DNA from: Anaerolineae bacterium
GTDB lineage: Bacteria > Chloroflexota > Anaerolineae > Aggregatilineales > UBA2796
Reading direction: 5' to 3'
Length of the DNA: 64,000 nucleotides
Assembly (NCBI GenBank): GCA_019637555.1
Contig: JAHBVK010000006.1
Coordinates: 1-64,000, forward strand
The position numbers and the translations under genes were made by a program. The notes below the pieces were generated by a model that saw only the letters and a list, made by a program, of their open reading frames with translations, did not search any database and was not told the DNA's origin. Numbering within the stretch: the first letter of the stretch is position 1; each line of letters begins with the position of its first letter. Positions 60,599 to 64,000 of the stretch are shown one piece after another.

Positions 60599-61543
60599 AT
60601 GAAGCTGAAACCTCTACGCTGGCTAACCATTATCATTCCGCTGCTTCTGGCGCTCGGCGTCTTTTTGCTGATTGTCAGTGGACGGATGCCCGACGGCACC
60701 TTTGACCTACGGATGGATGACAGCACACTGGTGCTGCTCGGTGGTGCGCTGCTATCGCTGCTGCTGACCGTCAATTTCCTCTCGCAGCGCTGGCTGGATG
60801 GCGTGCATCAGCGCAGCATGGAACGGGCGAAGCAAGAAACCGCCGAAGAACACCGCCAATTTCTTAACCGCCTCGACCACGAACTAAAGAATCCGCTGAT
60901 GGCGCTGAGGGCGGGGCTTTCCAACCTCAGCGAAACTCATAATCTGGATGACCAGCGCAAGATCATCGGCAGCCTGAGCAGCCAGACTGTGCGCATCGGT
61001 GCGCTGGTGTCCGATCTGCGTAAAGTGGCGACCATCGGTACTTATCCGCTGGAGATGCTGCCGATTTCACTGACCGAACTACTGAACGATGTTTACGCCA
61101 CCATCAACGACGATCCGCGCTCGGCGGGTCGGGTGATCCGGCTGACGCTGCCTACGCACGACATCAGCCTGATCGGTGACCGCGATCTTCTCTCGCTGGC
61201 ACTGCACAATCTGCTGATCAACGCGCTCAAGTATTCGCTGCCTAAAGACACGGTGGAACTTCGCGGCTATCGGGATGGCGGTGATGTGGTGCTGGAAGTT
61301 GCCGACAGCGGATTCGGCATCGCGCGGCAGGAGCAGCAAGAGGTCTGGAAGGAACTCTACCGCGGGCAGGGCGCGCAGGGCATTGCGGGCAGTGGCATCG
61401 GGCTGGCGCTGGTACACGCGATCAGCGAACGCCACTCCGGAACGGTAACGTTGCAAAGCGAAGTGGATAAAGGTACAACGGTTAGCATCCGCTTGCCTGC
61501 CGCCAGCGCCAACCATCTCGCGCTCAAGCATCGCTCTGCCTGA
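60599..61543 (+). CDS. Orphan sensor histidine kinase
   Basis: A 314-residue two-helix membrane kinase (helices about 8-25 and 41-57) with almost no outside domain and no HAMP. The H-box FLNRLDHELKNPLMALRAGL holds the phosphorylated His, HNLLINALKYSLP is the N-box, LEVADSGFGIARQ the G1 box and GIAGSGIGLALVHAISERH the G2 box. All ATP-site motifs are intact. It lacks a response-regulator gene next to it. The following gene encodes a PDZ protein, which suggests an envelope-stress theme (inference). Confidence 0.94.
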   Translation: MKLKPLRWLTIIIPLLLALGVFLLIVSGRMPDGTFDLRMDDSTLVLLGGALLSLLLTVNFLSQRWLDGVHQRSMERAKQETAEEHRQFLNRLDHELKNPLMALRAGLSNLSETHNLDDQRKIIGSLSSQTVRIGALVSDLRKVATIGTYPLEMLPISLTELLNDVYATINDDPRSAGRVIRLTLPTHDISLIGDRDLLSLALHNLLINALKYSLPKDTVELRGYRDGGDVVLEVADSGFGIARQEQQEVWKELYRGQGAQGIAGSGIGLALVHAISERHSGTVTLQSEVDKGTTVSIRLPAASANHLALKHRSA

Positions 61544-61687
61544 GCAAGGATCAGCTTACAAACCATTTTGCCCCTTGCGTTGACAGCTTTCCAACCAAAC
61601 ATCAACAATTCGCCTGAAACAGCCCTGAATTCCCTGCCCAACTTCAGGCAGCGATTCTCGCCCCGATTCGAATCAGGCACTCCGTAC

Positions 61688-61708
61688 TTTGTCACAACCG
61701 ATGACAAA
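61688..61708. promoter_or_regulatory. Candidate operator TTTGTCA-N7-TGACAAA
   Basis: A perfect 7-bp inverted repeat spaced by 7 bp, with further GACA and GTCAC words just downstream (61711-61750). It lies about 95 bp before the PDZ gene start and could bind a dimeric regulator. Confidence 0.5.
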
Positions 61709-61798
61709 GCTGACACATAGTCGTCACAAGCAGACAAAAGTCACCTCCTACACTGATGGATGTCGGGCTTATGCCCACGAAACTTCGGAGGAATGACT

Positions 61799-62863
61799 AT
61801 GAAAACCGTGACTAACTCTCGCTTATTTACTGTAGTTGCCGGACTTTCACTGGCTTTGTTATCAGTATTTGCGCTGTTCAATGGATTTAGTGTGGCACTA
61901 GCCGCCGGACATGTACATCCCGCCCATCCCTATATTGGCGTGGAGATCTCCAAAAGCACGTCGGCGGCAACCGTCATGGCTGTGATGGCGAACAGCCCCG
62001 CCGCCAAAGCGGGTCTGAAGAAAGGCGATGTGATCAGCGCCATTGACGGCAAGAAAGTCAGCTCGGCGGATATTGCTGCTAGCGTCGCTGCCCTACAGGT
62101 CGGTAACGCAGTGAAGCTGTCGATCACCCGCGACGGCAAAGCGATGGAAATCTCCGTGACGCTGGGCGATATGCCCGTCGATACGCTGTGGATCAATGGC
62201 GCGGATGAGACGGTATTCGTCTACCACGCGGGGCAGGATAACTGGGAAGTTCGTAAGCTGGCGGATTCTTCCGCGCTGTATAAGGCAGGACTACGCGCTG
62301 ACGACCTGATCGCTACCTTCAACGGCAAGCCTTACACTGCCGAAACACTGGCGACCTATGTCCTGAGCCTGAAAAAGACCGATGAGGTGACCTTAGCTGT
62401 TGACCGCATGGGCAAGAAGCAGGACATCAAGGTTACGGCGGAAGCACTTTCGGACATCAGCGCCAACCCGACGATCTTCTATCAAGATGAACTGCAAAGC
62501 AGCGCCCAACTGGAAATCCAGTTCCTGCCACTGACCGACACGCTGGCAAAGGATTATGCCACCTCCGTAAAGGAAGGACTGCTGATCGTGAACGCCTCCG
62601 CAAACATGCAGAAGGCGGGGATCAAGCTGCTAGATGTGATCACTGGTGTCAACGGTAAGCCATTTACAACTCAATACGCACTCTCTGATGCACTCAAGAG
62701 CATCAAGAACGGCGATAAAGTATCACTGGATGTCAACCGCGCCGGTAAGACCATGAAGATCGATGTCACCGTCGCCATGACCGCCAGCGCCGCTTCCGCC
62801 AACGGAACATCGCAGCTAGCCGAAATGGCTAACTTACTCAAGGGCTTCGTGCAGCATATGTAA
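61799..62863 (+). CDS. Secreted protein with three PDZ domains
   Basis: A 354-residue exported protein. The signal peptide covers residues 1-35 (cleavage near ALAA). Three PDZ-like domains follow: PYIGVEISKSTSAATV with SPAAKAGLKKGDVISAIDG; DSSALYKAGLRADDLIATFNG; and ANMQKAGIKLLDVITGVNG with KSIKNGDKVSLDVNRAGK. There is no protease domain, unlike HtrA/DegP. It probably binds unfolded or C-terminal peptides outside the membrane. ATG 61799 lies 7 nt after GGAGGA; an upstream ATG at 61793 is too close to it. A terminator follows at 62905. Confidence 0.9.
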   Translation: MKTVTNSRLFTVVAGLSLALLSVFALFNGFSVALAAGHVHPAHPYIGVEISKSTSAATVMAVMANSPAAKAGLKKGDVISAIDGKKVSSADIAASVAALQVGNAVKLSITRDGKAMEISVTLGDMPVDTLWINGADETVFVYHAGQDNWEVRKLADSSALYKAGLRADDLIATFNGKPYTAETLATYVLSLKKTDEVTLAVDRMGKKQDIKVTAEALSDISANPTIFYQDELQSSAQLEIQFLPLTDTLAKDYATSVKEGLLIVNASANMQKAGIKLLDVITGVNGKPFTTQYALSDALKSIKNGDKVSLDVNRAGKTMKIDVTVAMTASAASANGTSQLAEMANLLKGFVQHM

Positions 62864-62904
62864 AACACGACCCTTTACAACCTGCCAAAATCACCCCAAC
62901 GCGC

Positions 62905-62949
62905 GGCAGACACTCGGCTCATGCGGATGAACGAGTGTCTGCCTTTTTT
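62905..62949 (+). terminator. Terminator after the PDZ gene
   Basis: GGCAGACACTCG pairs with CGAGTGTCTGCC, then TTTTTT. It is about 42 bp after the stop. Confidence 0.85.
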
Positions 62950-62950
62950 A

Positions 62951-62983
62951 GTGCTGAGTGCTGAGTGCTGGGTGCTGAGTGAT
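62951..62983. repeat. GTGCTGA heptamer tandem repeat
   Basis: Four near-perfect heptamers (GTGCTGA, GTGCTGA, GTGCTGG, GTGCTGA) directly after the terminator T-run, followed by the double hairpin at 63020-63069. The same pairing of heptamers and double hairpin occurs at 19148-19262. Confidence 0.8.
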
Positions 62984-63019
62984 AAGGGAACTACAGTGCC
63001 GAAAGTGCCACCAGTGCCT

Positions 63020-63069
63020 TGAGTCCCGTAGGGACTTCGTTCGTTCAGCACGGCAATTTATTGCCGTGA
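63020..63069. repeat. Double-hairpin dispersed repeat, inverted copy of 19214-19262
   Basis: AGTCCCGTAGGGACT and CACGGCAATTTATTGCCGTG hairpins separated by TCGTTCGTTCAG, the reverse-complement order of the copy at 19214. Confidence 0.8.
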
Positions 63070-63098
63070 CTAGAGGGCGGACTAGAGGTGTCGGGGAG

Positions 63099-64000
63099 TT
63101 AAGGCGTGGAGGCGTATTGCAGCGTCAGCGGCAGGATCACCGCGCCGTGTGTGCTGCGCCCTAGTTCGTCGGTAGCGTCCAGCAGTTCCAGATCATCATC
63201 GGCGCAGGGCAGAAGCTGATTCAAGCTGCACGCCCCCAGCCGCAAGCGCAGCGTATATTGTCCTGCTGACAGCGCGGTGGGAAGTTGCAGCGTAAACTCG
63301 TCGCGCACGAATTGATTGACCACCCAGCGCAGCGCAGGAATGCCACCGGGATGACGATGCGCCGCCGCCGCCACGATCCGACCAGCGGCATCGGTCAGCA
63401 GCAACTGCGACTGGTATGAACCCACGATAGGACGGGAGGCACCCCAATACGCGGTCAGGGTAAAACTGCCGCCCGCCCGCAGCGTCGCATCGGGGAGGTT
63501 GTAGCCAAGCAGATCGACGCCGCCTTGCCAGAAGCGCCGGAACGGGGTGATGCGCTGCTGCGTTTGCGTGGTGCTGATCAACGCTGGCTCACTGCGAATC
63601 CATGCCGTCAACCCGATCCAAGCGATCAGTACTACTGCCACCACCAGCGCATCTTCGGAGCGCAGCGACAGCCGCAGTGGTTTGACCTGCCAGCGCGGAC
63701 GACGGCGGATCAGCAAGATGGTGGCTACCACGCCCGCGAAGGTCAACGCCCAAGCGGCATCCCGCGCACCAGTAGCACCGAGCGAGACTTCCACGTTGCC
63801 ACGATCAGCGGGCAGGCTGAGGCGCAAAAATCCTTCGGGACTGATGCTGGTGGCGAGTGGTCTGCCGTCAAAGGTGGCATTCCAGCCCGCCCAATTCAAC
63901 AGTCCGAGGGTCACGGTCACCGCACGTTCGCTAACCAGTGTGAAGCGGCTTTGCGTCGGTCCTTGTACTACCGTATCCAGCCGCGTTTCGCCGGAGAGCG
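63099..64000 (-). CDS. Large membrane protein, C-terminal part (runs off the window)
   Basis: The frame is open to the last base of the window, so this is the C-terminal 300 or so residues of a longer protein whose start lies beyond 64000. Visible are an extracytoplasmic domain with LNWAGWNATFDGRPL (the PGW-x-A-x-x-DG type seen near the end of YfhO-like and other GT-C-type membrane proteins), two membrane helices (WALTFAGVVATILLI and LVVAVVLIAWIGLTAWI) and a final beta domain of about 150 residues. Probably a glycosyltransferase-like membrane protein of the kind common in Chloroflexota; the catalytic part is outside this window. Confidence 0.75.
   Translation of the reverse strand, partial: LSGETRLDTVVQGPTQSRFTLVSERAVTVTLGLLNWAGWNATFDGRPLATSISPEGFLRLSLPADRGNVEVSLGATGARDAAWALTFAGVVATILLIRRRPRWQVKPLRLSLRSEDALVVAVVLIAWIGLTAWIRSEPALISTTQTQQRITPFRRFWQGGVDLLGYNLPDATLRAGGSFTLTAYWGASRPIVGSYQSQLLLTDAAGRIVAAAAHRHPGGIPALRWVVNQFVRDEFTLQLPTALSAGQYTLRLRLGACSLNQLLPCADDDLELLDATDELGRSTHGAVILPLTLQYASTP

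Overview
The window reads as a chromosome segment of a bacterium of the phylum Chloroflexota, probably an Anaerolineae-like lineage (inference). Supporting signs are a very large Agl23-type membrane glycosyltransferase fused to an NHL propeller, BTAD-type regulators, TIR and SUMF1 proteins anchored to the membrane, Thr/Pro/Ala-rich extracellular linkers, and many short dispersed hairpin and heptamer repeats. Core genes have moderately high GC. Two stretches (about 35.4-37.3 kb and 45.7-47.1 kb) look more AT-rich. No transposase, integrase, rRNA or CRISPR array was seen.

Layout. 0-2.5 kb: two secreted propeller proteins. 2.7-7.3 kb: sucCD, a PHP-type histidinol-phosphatase with a membrane protein, and a DUF4288 protein. 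7.4-11.8 kb: ribF, an aminoglycoside-phosphotransferase-like kinase, a class-I glutamine-amidotransferase-like hydrolase whose conserved N-terminus seems to start at ATC, and an inositol monophosphatase. 11.9-12.8 kb: tRNA-Pro(CGG), a terminator and a repeat-rich gap. 12.8-17.3 kb: a small unknown protein, a membrane TIR-TPR protein and a membrane SUMF1 protein. 17.5-23.7 kb: a MOSC protein divergent from a TipA-type MerR regulator, a threonine-rich leader peptide plus terminator in front of asd, a BTAD regulator with a degenerate ATPase half, a receiver protein and a lipoprotein cytochrome c. 23.8-33 kb: an orphan HicB, DUF3592 proteins, the 1508-residue glycosyltransferase/NHL protein and an ECF sigma/anti-sigma pair.

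33-47 kb is accessory in character: a hydrolase, a DUF1801 gene with a truncated second copy nearby, an AAA ATPase overlapping a TOPRIM-like (DUF4276-type) gene that may be a two-gene defence module, a TMEM175 channel, a CPBP protease, an autoregulated TetR/glycosyltransferase pair, a secreted TAP-type hydrolase, two DUF4397 proteins, tRNA-Gln(CTG) and orphan genes.

47-60 kb is a catabolic locus. A GntR/FCD regulator precedes an RbsABC-type importer with two permeases, a second (family 1) sugar-binding protein, a natural MalF-MalG permease fusion, an enolase-superfamily sugar-acid dehydratase and an RraA-like aldolase. Together they would import and break down a sugar or sugar acid. 60-64 kb holds a MITE-like element, an orphan histidine kinase, a three-PDZ secreted protein and the C-terminal part of a large membrane protein that runs off the window.

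The strongest regulatory find is at 19.48-19.66 kb: a promoter, a leaderless 22-codon ORF with 11 threonines and a rho-independent terminator directly upstream of asd. This is the arrangement of a threonine attenuator.
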